Assembly (NCBI GenBank): GCA_937876195.1
Contig: CALEIK010000023.1
Coordinates: 62,001-126,000, forward strand
Length of the DNA: 64,000 nt
From: an uncultured Flavobacteriales bacterium
Lineage (GTDB): Bacteria; Bacteroidota; Bacteroidia; Flavobacteriales_D; Crocinitomicaceae
Reading direction: 5' to 3'
Below the pieces are notes generated by a model. The model was not told the DNA's origin and made no database searches. It saw only the letters and a list, made by a program, of their open reading frames with translations. Each line of letters begins with the position of its first letter. The first letter of the stretch is position 1. This document shows positions 41,537 through 51,109 of this stretch, in pieces. A program made the position numbers and the translations under genes.

Positions 41537-42177
41537 TTCACCTTACTCTCCAACATCGGGACAAAGCTAAAAACGCCAAATTCTTCTTCGGTAATTTCCG
41601 TTTCAGAGATTTTTGTCACTTTAACCATCAATTGCTCTGCTCCTTCTCCGATAGGAATGATCATTATCCCTCCTACCTTCATCTGTTCAACCAATGACTG
41701 AGGTATCTCTGGTGCTCCACAGGTAATAATTACTTTATCAAACGGTGCAAACGTCGGCAGTCCTTTGTATCCATCCCCGAATGACAGTCGCGGTGTATAC
41801 TTCAAATGTGCAATAATACTCTTCGCCTTTAAGTGCAACGCTTTATGTCGCTCAATACTAAAAACCTTTGCTCCTAACTCACACAAAATAGACGTCTGAA
41901 AACCCGAACCTGTTCCAATCTCCAAAATCTTATCTCCTCGCTTTACATTCAGCAGCTGCGTTTGAAATGCCACAGTATAAGGGTGACTAATGGTCTGCCC
42001 TGCTCCAATTTGAAAGGCCATATTTGTATACGCTTGTTCAGCAAACGCATTGTCCAGAAAGTAGTGGCGTGGAACTGCATCAAAAGCATTGAGAATCTTC
42101 TCGTCAATTATCCCTTTTTCGCGAAGCTCGGCAATTAGCTTTTTTCGCATTCCTTTGTACTTAAACGAATCTTGCAT
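41533..42177 (-). CDS. pcm: Protein-L-isoaspartate O-methyltransferase
   Basis: 214 residues. AVPRHYFLDNAF, GAGQTISHPYTVAFQTQLL, KILEIGTGSGFQTSIL (SAM-binding) and the DKVIITCGAPEIP strand are the Pcm signature. It methylates isoaspartyl residues of damaged proteins for repair. Convergent with the preceding gene (4-base overlap of coding ends). Confidence 0.94.
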   Translation of the reverse strand: MQDSFKYKGMRKKLIAELREKGIIDEKILNAFDAVPRHYFLDNAFAEQAYTNMAFQIGAGQTISHPYTVAFQTQLLNVKRGDKILEIGTGSGFQTSILCELGAKVFSIERHKALHLKAKSIIAHLKYTPRLSFGDGYKGLPTFAPFDKVIITCGAPEIPQSLVEQMKVGGIMIIPIGEGAEQLMVKVTKISETEITEEEFGVFSFVPMLESKVN

Positions 42178-42289
42178 GGTTCAAAGTTACTTCAATTAAT
42201 GCAATGTTTCTTTTTGATTTTCTAACAATCGGTTGTTTAAACGCTGGATTTTGTGTTTTTGTAGTGAAATCATATAGTTTGATGGGAAT

Positions 42290-42340
42290 TTGTGTTGTTT
42301 AGTGCGGTGTGGTGTGGTGTTGTGTGATGTTGTGTAGTTT
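42290..42340. repeat. GTGTT/GTGTGG low-complexity tract
   Basis: About 50 bases made mainly of GTGTGG, GTGTTGT and GTGATGTTGTG units. Non-coding, G/T on the plus strand only. No known element; possibly slippage-generated. Confidence 0.6.
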
Positions 42341-42427
42341 GGATTAGGTGAGGGAGAATTTGATGGTAAGAATTGCTGGAGGGAGCTGTTAAAAATGTGT
42401 GTAAGAGGTGTGAATACGATTATTTAA

Positions 42428-42543
42428 ATATCGAAATATTGCGATATGTCGAATTGTATTGACTTGCAATGTCCCCTAGATTTAAAGTATTGACTGAGAC
42501 CTGAGTGTCAGTTGAATATTTAAATATCGCAATATTTCGATAT
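42428..42543. promoter_or_regulatory. Paired ArsR-type palindromic operators upstream of the carboxylase
   Basis: ATATCGAAATATTGCGATAT (42428-42447) and its exact reverse complement ATATCGCAATATTTCGATAT (42524-42543) lie 96 bases apart, start to start. Both 20-mers recur exactly at 47421-47440 and 47507-47526 near the ArsR gene. The 42178-42661 gap otherwise contains the GT tract and the -7 box. Confidence 0.8.
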
Positions 42544-42629
42544 TGCGAATTAAATTTACATTCCCGAACCTTTACTTTCCTTAACCCAAAATCTCCTCTA
42601 TGTAATTACCTAAAGGATGAAGAATTGAT

Positions 42630-42637
42630 TATATTTG
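42630..42637 (+). promoter_or_regulatory. -7 promoter box of the carboxylase gene
   Basis: TATATTTG, 24 bases before the ATG at 42662 and 87 bases after the nearer operator palindrome. Confidence 0.55.
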
Positions 42638-42661
42638 GGAACCGATAAAAGCAAAGTTATA

Positions 42662-44305
42662 ATGGCCATATCCAAGAAAGACCTGGAATTCAATAAAAAT
42701 GAAGATGCAATGCGTCTAAAAATCACTCAACTCAAAAGAGAACTTGAGAAAATTTACGAAGGTGGAGGTGAAAAACGTGTCGCTAAATTACATGAAAGCG
42801 GTAAACTGACTGCTAGAGAGCGTATTGATTTATTATTGGATCCAAACACCGAGCGCATAGAAATTGGTGCTTTGGCAGGCTATGATATGTACGAAGAACA
42901 CGGTGGATGTCCTGCAGGAGGAGTTGTCATTGAAATAGGCTACGTCAAAGGGAAGCAATGCATCGTTGTTGCAAATGATGCGACGGTGAAAGCTGGTGCC
43001 TGGTTTCCAATCACTGGAAAGAAAAACTTACGAGCGCAAGAAATTGCCATGGAAAATAAACTGCCAATTATCTATTTAGTAGATTCCGCTGGAGTTTTTC
43101 TACCAATGCAAGATGAAATTTTTCCTGACAAGGAACATTTTGGACGTATTTTTAGAAACAACGCGGTAATGAGCTCGATGGGAATTGTCCAAATTGCTGC
43201 GGTAATGGGAAGTTGTGTTGCTGGAGGAGCATATCTTCCAATTATGTCAGACGAATCATTGATTGTCAACAAGACAGGTACCATTTTCCTAGCGGGATCT
43301 TACCTTGTAAAAGCAGCCATTGGTGAGTCAATTGACAATGAAACACTTGGTGGAGCGACGACACATACTGAAATTTCAGGTGTTTGCGATTATAATACAG
43401 AAAACGATCAGGACTGTTTAGCTACCATTCGTGAGTTGGTAGACAAAATTGGTGCTTCCGAGAATGCAGGATTTGACCGCAAGGAAGCTCACATGCCAGA
43501 AAAAAATGCAAAAGATATTTACGGAATTATCCCTGCGGATCGCTCTAAACCATATAATGTTCGTGACATCATTAAGTGCATTGTCGACGAATCAAAGTTC
43601 ACCGAGTATAAAGCAAATTATGGTAAATCCATTGTATGTGCGTATGCACGCATCGATGGATGGAGCGTTGGAATTGTTGCCAATAATAGGGAAATCGTGA
43701 AGAATGCAAAAGGAGAAATGCAGTTTGGAGGTGTTATTTATTCAGATTCAGCGGATAAATCAGCTCGATTCATTATGAATTGTAATCAAAAGAACATTCC
43801 ACTTGTTTTCTTGCAAGACGTAACAGGATTTATGGTTGGTTCTAAAAGTGAGCACGGTGGAATTATTAAGGACGGTGCCAAAATGGTAAGTGCTATGGCG
43901 AATTCTGTGGTACCAAAATTTACCATTGTAACGGGTAATTCTTACGGTGCAGGAAACTATGCGATGTGTGGGAAAGCCTACGATCCACGTTTAATCGTAG
44001 GATGGCCGACTGCTGAAATTGCGGTGATGGGAGGTTCCGCAGCAGCAAAAGTGTTGTTGCAAATCGAAGTAGCCTCACTAAAATCGAAAGGTGAAGAAAT
44101 TACACCAGAACGTGAAAAGGAACTTTTTAATTTAATCAAAGACCGATACGATAGACAGACATCACCGTACTATGCCGCAAGTCGAATATGGATTGATGCC
44201 ATTATCGACCCTATCGAGACACGTAAAGTAATTTCGATGGGTATTGAAATGGCGAATCATAAAAAAGCTGAAAAAGCATACAATGTTGGCGTAATTCAAA
44301 CATAA
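42662..44305 (+). CDS. Acyl-CoA carboxylase beta (carboxyltransferase) subunit
   Basis: 547 residues from ATG 42662; the frame extends to a TTG inside the promoter box, so the later start is preferred. Carboxyltransferase features: LHESGKLTARERIDLLLDP, GGCPAGGVV, AGAWFPITGKK, IVYLVDSAG-type IIYLVDSAGVFLP, and GNSYGAGNYAMCGKAYDP. It transfers carboxyl from biotin to acyl-CoA (propionyl-, acetyl- or methylcrotonyl-CoA). The biotin carboxylase partner is not adjacent. Presumably under control of the paired operators upstream. Confidence 0.9.
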   Translation: MAISKKDLEFNKNEDAMRLKITQLKRELEKIYEGGGEKRVAKLHESGKLTARERIDLLLDPNTERIEIGALAGYDMYEEHGGCPAGGVVIEIGYVKGKQCIVVANDATVKAGAWFPITGKKNLRAQEIAMENKLPIIYLVDSAGVFLPMQDEIFPDKEHFGRIFRNNAVMSSMGIVQIAAVMGSCVAGGAYLPIMSDESLIVNKTGTIFLAGSYLVKAAIGESIDNETLGGATTHTEISGVCDYNTENDQDCLATIRELVDKIGASENAGFDRKEAHMPEKNAKDIYGIIPADRSKPYNVRDIIKCIVDESKFTEYKANYGKSIVCAYARIDGWSVGIVANNREIVKNAKGEMQFGGVIYSDSADKSARFIMNCNQKNIPLVFLQDVTGFMVGSKSEHGGIIKDGAKMVSAMANSVVPKFTIVTGNSYGAGNYAMCGKAYDPRLIVGWPTAEIAVMGGSAAAKVLLQIEVASLKSKGEEITPEREKELFNLIKDRYDRQTSPYYAASRIWIDAIIDPIETRKVISMGIEMANHKKAEKAYNVGVIQT

Positions 44306-44309
44306 GAAA

Positions 44310-44765
44310 ATGGTATTAAACTGGGAAATAAAACACTACAACAATTTAACACTTAATGAGTTTCACGATATTGTAGCATTGAGATTGAATGCCTTTGTAG
44401 TCGAACAGAATTGCACTTATCTCGACTTAGATGGCAAGGATAAAAAATCGTATCACCTCATTTGTAGAAATGGAATGGGTGACATCGTTGCAACAGCACG
44501 AATTCTTCCACCAGGTCTATCCTACGACGAAGCGTCTATTGGTCGTGTTGTCATCGATGAGAAGATTAGAGGGAAGGGAATCGGCCATGACTTAATGAGT
44601 AAATCAGTTGAATTTGCGCTGGTTGAATTCGGGAACTCCCCTATCCAGATTTCAGCACAAAAACATTTAGAAAAATATTACGAACAGCACAACTTCCTTT
44701 CTACAGGGAATGAATACTTAGAAGATGGAATTCCACATGTTGAAATGAGATTTTCACCTAAATAA
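44310..44765 (+). CDS. GNAT-family N-acetyltransferase, ElaA-like
   Basis: 151 residues. FHDIVALRLNAFVVEQNCTY, then RVVIDEKIRGKGIGHDLM (acetyl-CoA-binding loop) are ElaA-type GNAT signs. Substrate unknown. Starts 4 bases after the carboxylase stop and 8 bases before the M13 gene, so the three genes form an operon. Confidence 0.88.
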   Translation: MVLNWEIKHYNNLTLNEFHDIVALRLNAFVVEQNCTYLDLDGKDKKSYHLICRNGMGDIVATARILPPGLSYDEASIGRVVIDEKIRGKGIGHDLMSKSVEFALVEFGNSPIQISAQKHLEKYYEQHNFLSTGNEYLEDGIPHVEMRFSPK

Positions 44766-44773
44766 AATAAATT

Positions 44774-46834
44774 ATGATTAAATATATCCTTCCTGTGACC
44801 TTGGTTGCTCTATTAGCGAGTTGCGATACTACAAAGAAAGTAACCGAAACAACTGCTGTGAAAGAAGAAGCATCTTCGGACAATTCTAATTTAGCCTCCA
44901 TTGATCTAGACTTCATAGATCGTTCTGTCCGACCACAAGATGATTTCTTTCAATTCTCCAATGGTAAATGGCTAGTCGAAAATCCAGTACCTGCCTCAGA
45001 ATCCAGATGGGGAAGCTTCAATGAATTGGAGAAAGCAAACAATAAAAAGCTCCTGAGCATTTTAGAGGACGCAAAGAATACTGATACCGAAAAAGGAAGT
45101 GAACTGCAGCTCTTAGGTGATTATTATGCTTCTTTTATTGATTTGAATACTCGCGCAAAACTCGGTATTTCTCCTATTCAATCAGAAATTGACGAGGTTC
45201 TGGCACTTCAAGACAAAGCCGAACTGATAAAAGTAATTGCCCACCACCATTCATTAGGTATTCCATCCTTGTTTCGATTTGGTGTGAGACAGGACTTGAA
45301 AAATGTGAATCAACATATTGCAAGTGTATGGCAGGGAGGAATTGGGCTTCCAAACAAAGACTATTATTTAACCAAAGAAAAGAAAGCAATTTTAAATAAT
45401 TATCAAAGATACATCCAAAGAGTCTTGGAATACGCCGAAATCGACAACCCTGAAGAGAAGTCGGAACAAATTGTCGTATTTGAGACGATGCTTGCGAAGG
45501 GTATGATGAGTCCCGCTGAATTAAGGATTCCTGAGAACACATATAATAAATATCCCTTCAAAGAATTTGCAAATAAGTTTTCGAATATAAATCTTGCTGG
45601 ATACGTCCAACACACAGGTATCGAAGACTTCAACGAGTTCGTTGTAGGCCAACCTGAATTTATGAAGCAACTTAACGATATTATGGTTAAAGTCGATTTG
45701 GAAGTTTGGAAAAACTATTTGCTATGGAAAGTCTTAAACCATTACTCTGATCAACTTGACAAAACCTTATTGGTTGAAAATTTCAATTTTTATGGTAAGG
45801 TGTTAACGGGTAAATCTGAAATGAAAACGATGGAAGAGCAAGCAATTGCTGAGATTACGAATTCAGAGTTTTCAGAATTGCTTGGAAAGGTATTTGTTGG
45901 TCGCCATTTTTCGGAAAATGCACAACAACGCGTGAATGAAATGGTGGATAATTTGCTCCTCGTTTTTCAAGAGCGTATTAACAACTTAGATTGGATGTCC
46001 GATGTAACTAAAAAGGAAGCGCAGATTAAGTTAAATGCTATTGGTCGTAAGCTAGGATTCCCTTCTAAATCGGAGGATTTTAGTTCCTTGGATTTCACTT
46101 CGGAAAATCTGGTAGCCAACAATAAGGCCGTGGCACTGTACGCACGAAATAAAAATCTACAGAAATTAAACAAGAAGGTGGACAAAGAAGAATGGGGAAT
46201 GCCAGCCCATATGATAAATGCATATTACCATCCTCTTCTTAACGAAATCGTTTTCCCCGCAGGAATTATGCAAGCTCCATTTTTCAGCGAAAATTTTGAG
46301 GATGCTGTAAATTACGGAAGAATTGGAATGGTCATTGGCCATGAATTTACGCACGGTTTTGACGACATGGGATCTAAATTCGCAGCTGATGGATCATTTA
46401 CAAACTGGTGGTCAGAAGAAGACCGTGCAGCATTTGAAAAAAGAACAACAACGCTAGGAACAACATTCAAAGGCTTCTGTCCTGTTGAGGGACACTGTGT
46501 AAACTCTGAATTGACCATGGGTGAAAACATTGCAGATCTAGGAGGATTAACAATGGCCTACTATGCTTATGCAAAAACAAAGGAATTCAAATCTGGCAAA
46601 CTGGTACACGGATTCACCCCATCGCAGCGCTTTTTTATCGCTTATGCTCAATTGTGGAAAATCAATTACACCGAAGAAGAATTAAAAAACCGAATTGCAA
46701 ACGATTCTCACTCTCCAGGCATGTACCGTGTCAATGGACCGCTGATGAATTGCCCTGAGTTCTTTGATGCATTTGACGTGAAAGAGTCGGACGCAATGAG
46801 AAATTCAGAAGAAAAAGTGGCTAGAATTTGGTGA
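44774..46834 (+). CDS. M13-family zinc metallopeptidase, lipoprotein
   Basis: 686 residues. Lipobox LLASCDTTKK, so anchored at a membrane. FIDRSVRPQDDFFQFSNGKW begins the M13 N-domain; VIGHEFTHGFDDMGSKF (HEFTH at 523-527) plus ENIADLGGLTMAY (Glu about 584) supply zinc binding and catalysis. Neprilysin-like peptidases cleave oligopeptides in the periplasm or outside. Last gene of the carboxylase operon. Confidence 0.93.
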   Translation: MIKYILPVTLVALLASCDTTKKVTETTAVKEEASSDNSNLASIDLDFIDRSVRPQDDFFQFSNGKWLVENPVPASESRWGSFNELEKANNKKLLSILEDAKNTDTEKGSELQLLGDYYASFIDLNTRAKLGISPIQSEIDEVLALQDKAELIKVIAHHHSLGIPSLFRFGVRQDLKNVNQHIASVWQGGIGLPNKDYYLTKEKKAILNNYQRYIQRVLEYAEIDNPEEKSEQIVVFETMLAKGMMSPAELRIPENTYNKYPFKEFANKFSNINLAGYVQHTGIEDFNEFVVGQPEFMKQLNDIMVKVDLEVWKNYLLWKVLNHYSDQLDKTLLVENFNFYGKVLTGKSEMKTMEEQAIAEITNSEFSELLGKVFVGRHFSENAQQRVNEMVDNLLLVFQERINNLDWMSDVTKKEAQIKLNAIGRKLGFPSKSEDFSSLDFTSENLVANNKAVALYARNKNLQKLNKKVDKEEWGMPAHMINAYYHPLLNEIVFPAGIMQAPFFSENFEDAVNYGRIGMVIGHEFTHGFDDMGSKFAADGSFTNWWSEEDRAAFEKRTTTLGTTFKGFCPVEGHCVNSELTMGENIADLGGLTMAYYAYAKTKEFKSGKLVHGFTPSQRFFIAYAQLWKINYTEEELKNRIANDSHSPGMYRVNGPLMNCPEFFDAFDVKESDAMRNSEEKVARIW

Positions 46835-46922
46835 TAACAAGCGATACCAGAGCTAGAACCTAGGATTCTACAATGATTTCAACAGGGAAAAGTCATACCA
46901 AGCAAGATCTGCGGCTTCAATT

Positions 46923-47309
46923 CTACACCCTAAAAAAGAAGGTGGATTTGTGTATGATTCTAGGCTTTGAATAGGATTCTTTCATTAAATAATCTTCTCT
47001 ATTAACCATTTGTTGAATTCGCTTTAAATACTTTGTAATGTATTTCAACACCTTCTTAACTGGTTGATAATAACAGCTGCTTCTCTCTACGCGGTATCCG
47101 ATAATTCCGTTTTCAAAAAGCTCCTTCAAATGATAAGATATGGTTGATTGAGACAAAGGAATCTCCTTGCACAAATCTGCACAGTTGAAACGATCATTTA
47201 AAACTAATTTCTCAATGATAGCAATACGCGCTGGATGTCCCAATGCTTTGAAAAAATTCGCCATTTGAATTTGATGTTCAGTGTAGAACTCTTTTTTAGA
47301 AGCTCCCAT
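46923..47309 (-). CDS. ArsR-family winged-helix regulator
   Basis: 128 residues. QMANFFKALGHPARIAIIEKL, CADLCKEIPLSQSTISYHLK and LFENGIIGYRVERSSCYYQP are the complete ArsR helix-turn-helix and wing; CADLC could bind a metal or thiol signal, but no further metal-site is clear. The C-terminal tail is basic. It points toward the operon 42662-46834 (convergent). Two 20-bp palindromes lie 112-217 bases upstream of its start and identical ones precede the carboxylase, so it probably controls both. Confidence 0.85.
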   Translation of the reverse strand: MGASKKEFYTEHQIQMANFFKALGHPARIAIIEKLVLNDRFNCADLCKEIPLSQSTISYHLKELFENGIIGYRVERSSCYYQPVKKVLKYITKYLKRIQQMVNREDYLMKESYSKPRIIHKSTFFFRV

Positions 47310-47420
47310 AGTTAGGTGATTTTGATAGGTTAATAATGGTGTTTCTTAATTAAGTTAGTGAAAAAGTTTCGATCGAGGAAAATAAATCAAAAAAAATGAT
47401 GGTTTTATTCGTTGGTGGAA

Positions 47421-47526
47421 ATATCGAAATATTGCGATATTTAATTTCTCGACCAATTATTAGAAACGAGATACTACTGCTAACATTAGTCTCTCTATTA
47501 AACGAAATATCGCAATATTTCGATAT
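47421..47526. promoter_or_regulatory. Paired ArsR-type palindromic operators upstream of the regulator gene
   Basis: ATATCGAAATATTGCGATAT (47421-47440) and its exact reverse complement (47507-47526), 86 bases apart, identical to the pair at 42428-42543. The sequence between the palindromes is not conserved between the two loci. The rest of 47310-47576 shows nothing recognisable. Confidence 0.8.
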
Positions 47527-47576
47527 ATCAATTCTTCAAAAAAGCATTACCCAAAACCACAACAAAAGCTACAATC

Positions 47577-47610
47577 AAAAAAAAGCGCCAACTTACCGTT
47601 GACGCCTTCT
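47577..47610 (-). terminator. Terminator after the 47615 gene
   Basis: On the minus strand GCGTCAAC-GGTAA-GTTGGCGC followed by seven T. Directly follows the stop at 47615. Confidence 0.75.
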
Positions 47611-47614
47611 TTAA

Positions 47615-47776
47615 TTAATTTAAGTTTAATAGCAACTTCCTTTTTGTCCTTTTGGAAGGTTTTACTTCCAGTGACTTGCTATAATTTAAAATAGCTAATA
47701 ATGTTGCTGAATTGGGTGCGTATTTAGACTCTTCGCTTGGAGCAATTTTAGTGTAACTTTTTAACATAGGCGTCAT
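47615..47776 (-). CDS. Small conserved Bacteroidota protein (NYSKSL..LLLNLN type)
   Basis: 53 residues from ATG 47776 (47767 and 47812 are alternatives). Basic, with ATLLAILNYSKSLEVKPSKR and a C-terminal KRKLLLNLN; similar short ORFs are common and unnamed in flavobacteria. It has its own terminator. Function unknown. Confidence 0.6.
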   Translation of the reverse strand: MTPMLKSYTKIAPSEESKYAPNSATLLAILNYSKSLEVKPSKRTKRKLLLNLN

Positions 47777-47843
47777 TTGGTTTATTGCTTTTAGTTTAAT
47801 AAATAACGTCACGAATTTTGAAATATTGTGAATACAGTCAAAT

Positions 47844-49913
47844 TTAATAGCTGCCCCAGTAACGTCGCAAGAACCATTCCGCGGCTAACAATAGAAACGC
47901 CAATAAAAATAGCCACTTCCAATCAATTAAATCGTTGAAATTTGACTCTTCGTATTGAATGTTGACAATATCCTTTCGTTCAAGGATATCCTTGACTAGT
48001 TGATTGCGCTCCTTCAGAGTATAAAATTTACCATTCGATTCAGCCGCCAACTGTCGCATTAAACTATGGTTGGCGTGCGTTGAAAGTGTTTCAATTGACA
48101 CATCTTCAACGACGAATACACCTTGTTTTTTTGTTTTCTTTCCCTTGAAATTTGCCTCAGCAGTCCACGTATATTTCTGAGGTTTTAATTTCCCTAGGGA
48201 AAGGGAGTAATCCGCACTGTTCTTGGCAAATTCATACTGAATGAGGTTATTTTCTTCATCGCGCAACTCAAATGCTATTTTGGGAGAAGTAATCCGCTCT
48301 AGAGAAGCGTTGTAATACTCTGCAGTAATCACAATGTCATCTTTCTTATTAAAACGTTTGGGAAGAATTACGCGCAGTGGATCTGTATTCTTCTTTACCG
48401 TTAAATATTGGGCGGTTTTTTGAATCAATTCGTTGAAGTTGGTAGTATGGTTGTTCCTGACATAATCGTTCAACTTCCATCTCCAAAGTCCTTCACCGAT
48501 AATCACCCCAAATTTCTTGTTCATATCGCCGCCAAAGTAAATGATGGGATCTTCTTTTTTCACTGTTCCGATTCGTTGTTTCAGCAGCGCATTTCCTCCG
48601 TTGTGCTCAACTTTACCGAAAGGTACTTTTAACGGTGGCCATTGTTGCAGCGCGGCGGTTAATGCATCCGACAACTCGAATAATTGAAAACCAGGAGCTG
48701 GATAAGCTTGGACTTCGTCTACGCCTCTGCGCGTAGCCAACTTTAAGCCGATGTTCAAGGCGTTGACCTCTCCTCCATTTACTTCACTCGTAAATAGGTA
48801 CAGGACAGGGATTTTTGTAGTGTTGATTTGATTGAGTATCGTTTTATTGTCAGTTGGATGATGCCAAACGAGCAATGCGTAATCCTTTAAATTCCCTTCC
48901 CATTCATTTATTGGTTTTACCTCTACTTCGCTGTTATCGTCTTGGTCGAACACACTTTTCAATGCTGCGACATCTGGATGAGGTGAATGCGTTAATAGTA
49001 AAATTTTAGAGCGTGAATCGACAACTTCAATGTAAAATCGTTTGGAGTTGTTCTCGTAGGTCACCTCGTTTAACTTGTGTTCCAAGCGTATACTGTATTG
49101 AACAAAACCTATTTTGTCCGCGTCAACCATAAAGTTGACTTGAGCAAAATCACTTCGACCGTCGGTGTAATTGACTTTTTGTGAAGCAATTTCCTTGGAT
49201 CCTTTGAACAAGGTCACCTTGGTTTCGCCTTTCCCCATTTTCGTTGCCTCAATAGATACCTCAATCGGGAATTGGTTCTTGTAAAAGGCAATTTGATTCG
49301 CGGATACGGATCGAATAAACTGATCTCGCTTAATGACAGTGTCTCCTACTCCGACTGAAAAAATGGGCGTTAAACTTATCTTTCTGGCACTGTAAATTGG
49401 ATTTTTACCTGTGGTGAAATTTCCATCACTGATAAAACAAATTCCACCAATGTTGCGGTTATAGAACTGACTGTATATTGATTCAAAACCCTTGTCCAAA
49501 TTCGATTCGTCCGCTAAAAAACTGACTGAGTCATTGGTAAACTCCTTGCCGACAACAAATGTTTTAAAATCAAACCTATCTCGGTATTCTTCTTTTAACG
49601 AGCTCGTCAATTCATCGATGTGTGCTCTCACAGTTCCACTGTCTTTGTAGTTAAGCATCGATGTTGAATTATCAATCAACGCAATAAAAATTGGCTTCTC
49701 CGTCTTGTACTCCTTCTTTTCAATAATGATATCGAACAACAAAAGCACCAATAAAATCAGTGAAAGACCACGAAGGGTAATCAACAGTCGTTTTTTTCGT
49801 GGAGTTAGATCGATTAATTGCTGTTGCTTTCTGTAGTAAATAAATGCAACAAAAAAGGACACCAGAACGAGCGGTAACAGCCACCAAATTGATATGTGTG
49901 AGAAAAGATGCAT
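47844..49913 (-). CDS. Large membrane protein with von Willebrand A-like domain
   Basis: 689 residues from ATG 49913; an upstream TTG start is less likely. Two N-terminal membrane helices (about 9-29 and 45-65), then FIALIDNSTSMLNYKDSGTV (MIDAS-like DxSxS of a VWA domain) and CFISDGNFTTG. A large beta-rich middle and a final membrane helix (about 665-685) place the bulk in the periplasm. Resembles the uncharacterised BatA-like/VWA family of Bacteroidota, role unknown. Confidence 0.75.
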   Translation of the reverse strand: MHLFSHISIWWLLPLVLVSFFVAFIYYRKQQQLIDLTPRKKRLLITLRGLSLILLVLLLFDIIIEKKEYKTEKPIFIALIDNSTSMLNYKDSGTVRAHIDELTSSLKEEYRDRFDFKTFVVGKEFTNDSVSFLADESNLDKGFESIYSQFYNRNIGGICFISDGNFTTGKNPIYSARKISLTPIFSVGVGDTVIKRDQFIRSVSANQIAFYKNQFPIEVSIEATKMGKGETKVTLFKGSKEIASQKVNYTDGRSDFAQVNFMVDADKIGFVQYSIRLEHKLNEVTYENNSKRFYIEVVDSRSKILLLTHSPHPDVAALKSVFDQDDNSEVEVKPINEWEGNLKDYALLVWHHPTDNKTILNQINTTKIPVLYLFTSEVNGGEVNALNIGLKLATRRGVDEVQAYPAPGFQLFELSDALTAALQQWPPLKVPFGKVEHNGGNALLKQRIGTVKKEDPIIYFGGDMNKKFGVIIGEGLWRWKLNDYVRNNHTTNFNELIQKTAQYLTVKKNTDPLRVILPKRFNKKDDIVITAEYYNASLERITSPKIAFELRDEENNLIQYEFAKNSADYSLSLGKLKPQKYTWTAEANFKGKKTKKQGVFVVEDVSIETLSTHANHSLMRQLAAESNGKFYTLKERNQLVKDILERKDIVNIQYEESNFNDLIDWKWLFLLAFLLLAAEWFLRRYWGSY

Positions 49914-49954
49914 TTGTTGCACGAAAATACTAAACAAAGTCAATTAAACCGCAT

Positions 49955-49985
49955 AAAAAAAGGATGCTCTTCACATCCTTTTTCA
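49955..49985. terminator. Hairpin with A/T flanks between 47844 and 50003 genes
   Basis: AAAAAGGATG-CTCTTCA-CATCCTTTTT: strong stem with A- and T-rich sides, able to terminate on either strand. Lies after the 50003 gene. Confidence 0.75.
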
Positions 49986-50002
49986 TTTCATCAATTTATA
50001 TC

Positions 50003-50941
50003 CTACTCGTCAAAATTCTTCATCGTATAAGATACTCCTAAGCCGATCACAGATTTGAATTGTGTTCTCGGTCCATAATTCCCATCATTGTCTAGTATAT
50101 CAATGTCATCATCGTAGATCAGCAGCCAATTCACCGACGCTGAAAACCAATTATTGACTTTAAAATTCATGATGATTTCAGCATTTACATCAATATTTTG
50201 CGGATTCTCCATGTAATTGGAAAACAACTCTAGCTTTGATTTCATTTCAATGTTCTTTGCCAATGTCTGCTCGTATTTTACTTTAATGAATGCTCCAAAT
50301 TCACTTCTGAACTTTTTCCCGTTCGAAATAACATCTCCAGTGGTGGCATCAATCACAGCGGGTTCAACGCCAAAAGCACCAGCATCAGCAAGTTTCGTAT
50401 CCTGAACAAATGTCATCTTGGAAGATAAAGGTGAAATGAATACTGAAAAATGATCATTGGGAACGTAGTCAATTCCCAGTGATAAACTGACGTATCCTGG
50501 GGCCATGAACTTAGACACACGCACCGAATCGTTTGGAAATGCGAATCCATCCATGAATTGCGATTTAAAACCACCAATTACAGTGAGAAACCAATGCTCC
50601 TTTAATTTATAGCCAATATTTGATGCGAAATCAATTCGATCGTCTGTTTTTTGAAGGTCTTCAGCATTCCCTTTACCTATGTACTGTAACCCTCCAAGCG
50701 CCAAACCGAGATCATTGCTCCAGTTAATTCTGTCCTTTGTGTATTTGGAAGATGCTTCTATATAGCCAAGCAACGCTATGTTATTTCTACCACCAGCATT
50801 CCAGTTGACAAATGAACTTTGTGTTCCATTTAAACCATATGTCCCTTTCAGTCTCCATTTCTGTGGAATTGAATCCGCTTCTTGGGAATATGCAAAGCCT
50901 AACGCATTCAAAGCCAAAATGACGATAATAAGTTTTTTCAT
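50003..50941 (-). CDS. DUF3078 domain outer-membrane protein
   Basis: 312 residues. Signal peptide (FAYSQ), then QKWRLKGTYGLNGTQSSFVN, WNAGGRNNIALLGYIEASSK and INWSNDLGLALGG are the DUF3078 start. The remaining sequence is amphipathic beta strands ending with an aromatic residue-containing strand, as in outer-membrane barrels. Function unknown. Confidence 0.85.
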   Translation of the reverse strand: MKKLIIVILALNALGFAYSQEADSIPQKWRLKGTYGLNGTQSSFVNWNAGGRNNIALLGYIEASSKYTKDRINWSNDLGLALGGLQYIGKGNAEDLQKTDDRIDFASNIGYKLKEHWFLTVIGGFKSQFMDGFAFPNDSVRVSKFMAPGYVSLSLGIDYVPNDHFSVFISPLSSKMTFVQDTKLADAGAFGVEPAVIDATTGDVISNGKKFRSEFGAFIKVKYEQTLAKNIEMKSKLELFSNYMENPQNIDVNAEIIMNFKVNNWFSASVNWLLIYDDDIDILDNDGNYGPRTQFKSVIGLGVSYTMKNFDE

Positions 50942-51109
50942 TTATTCTAAAATTGAACCGCAAAATTAACGAAGGATTTTGAATATCAAAGGTGATTCCG
51001 CTTCTATTCTTAATTGTTTAACACGAACGAATGACTTTCTACATTTTCTCCAAGGCAATGTCTCTAGTTTTTATTAATTTCGTCGAAATCAAATTTTAGA
51101 AGAATCAAC

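Noticed and set aside
42290..42340. GT-rich tract as a telomere-like or phase-variation element
   Set aside because: Units are irregular and non-coding, with no gene whose reading frame or promoter spacing they would switch.
47396..47602. 68-codon open frame on the plus strand
   Set aside because: It runs through both operator palindromes and has no start signal or family resemblance; regulatory DNA explains the sequence.
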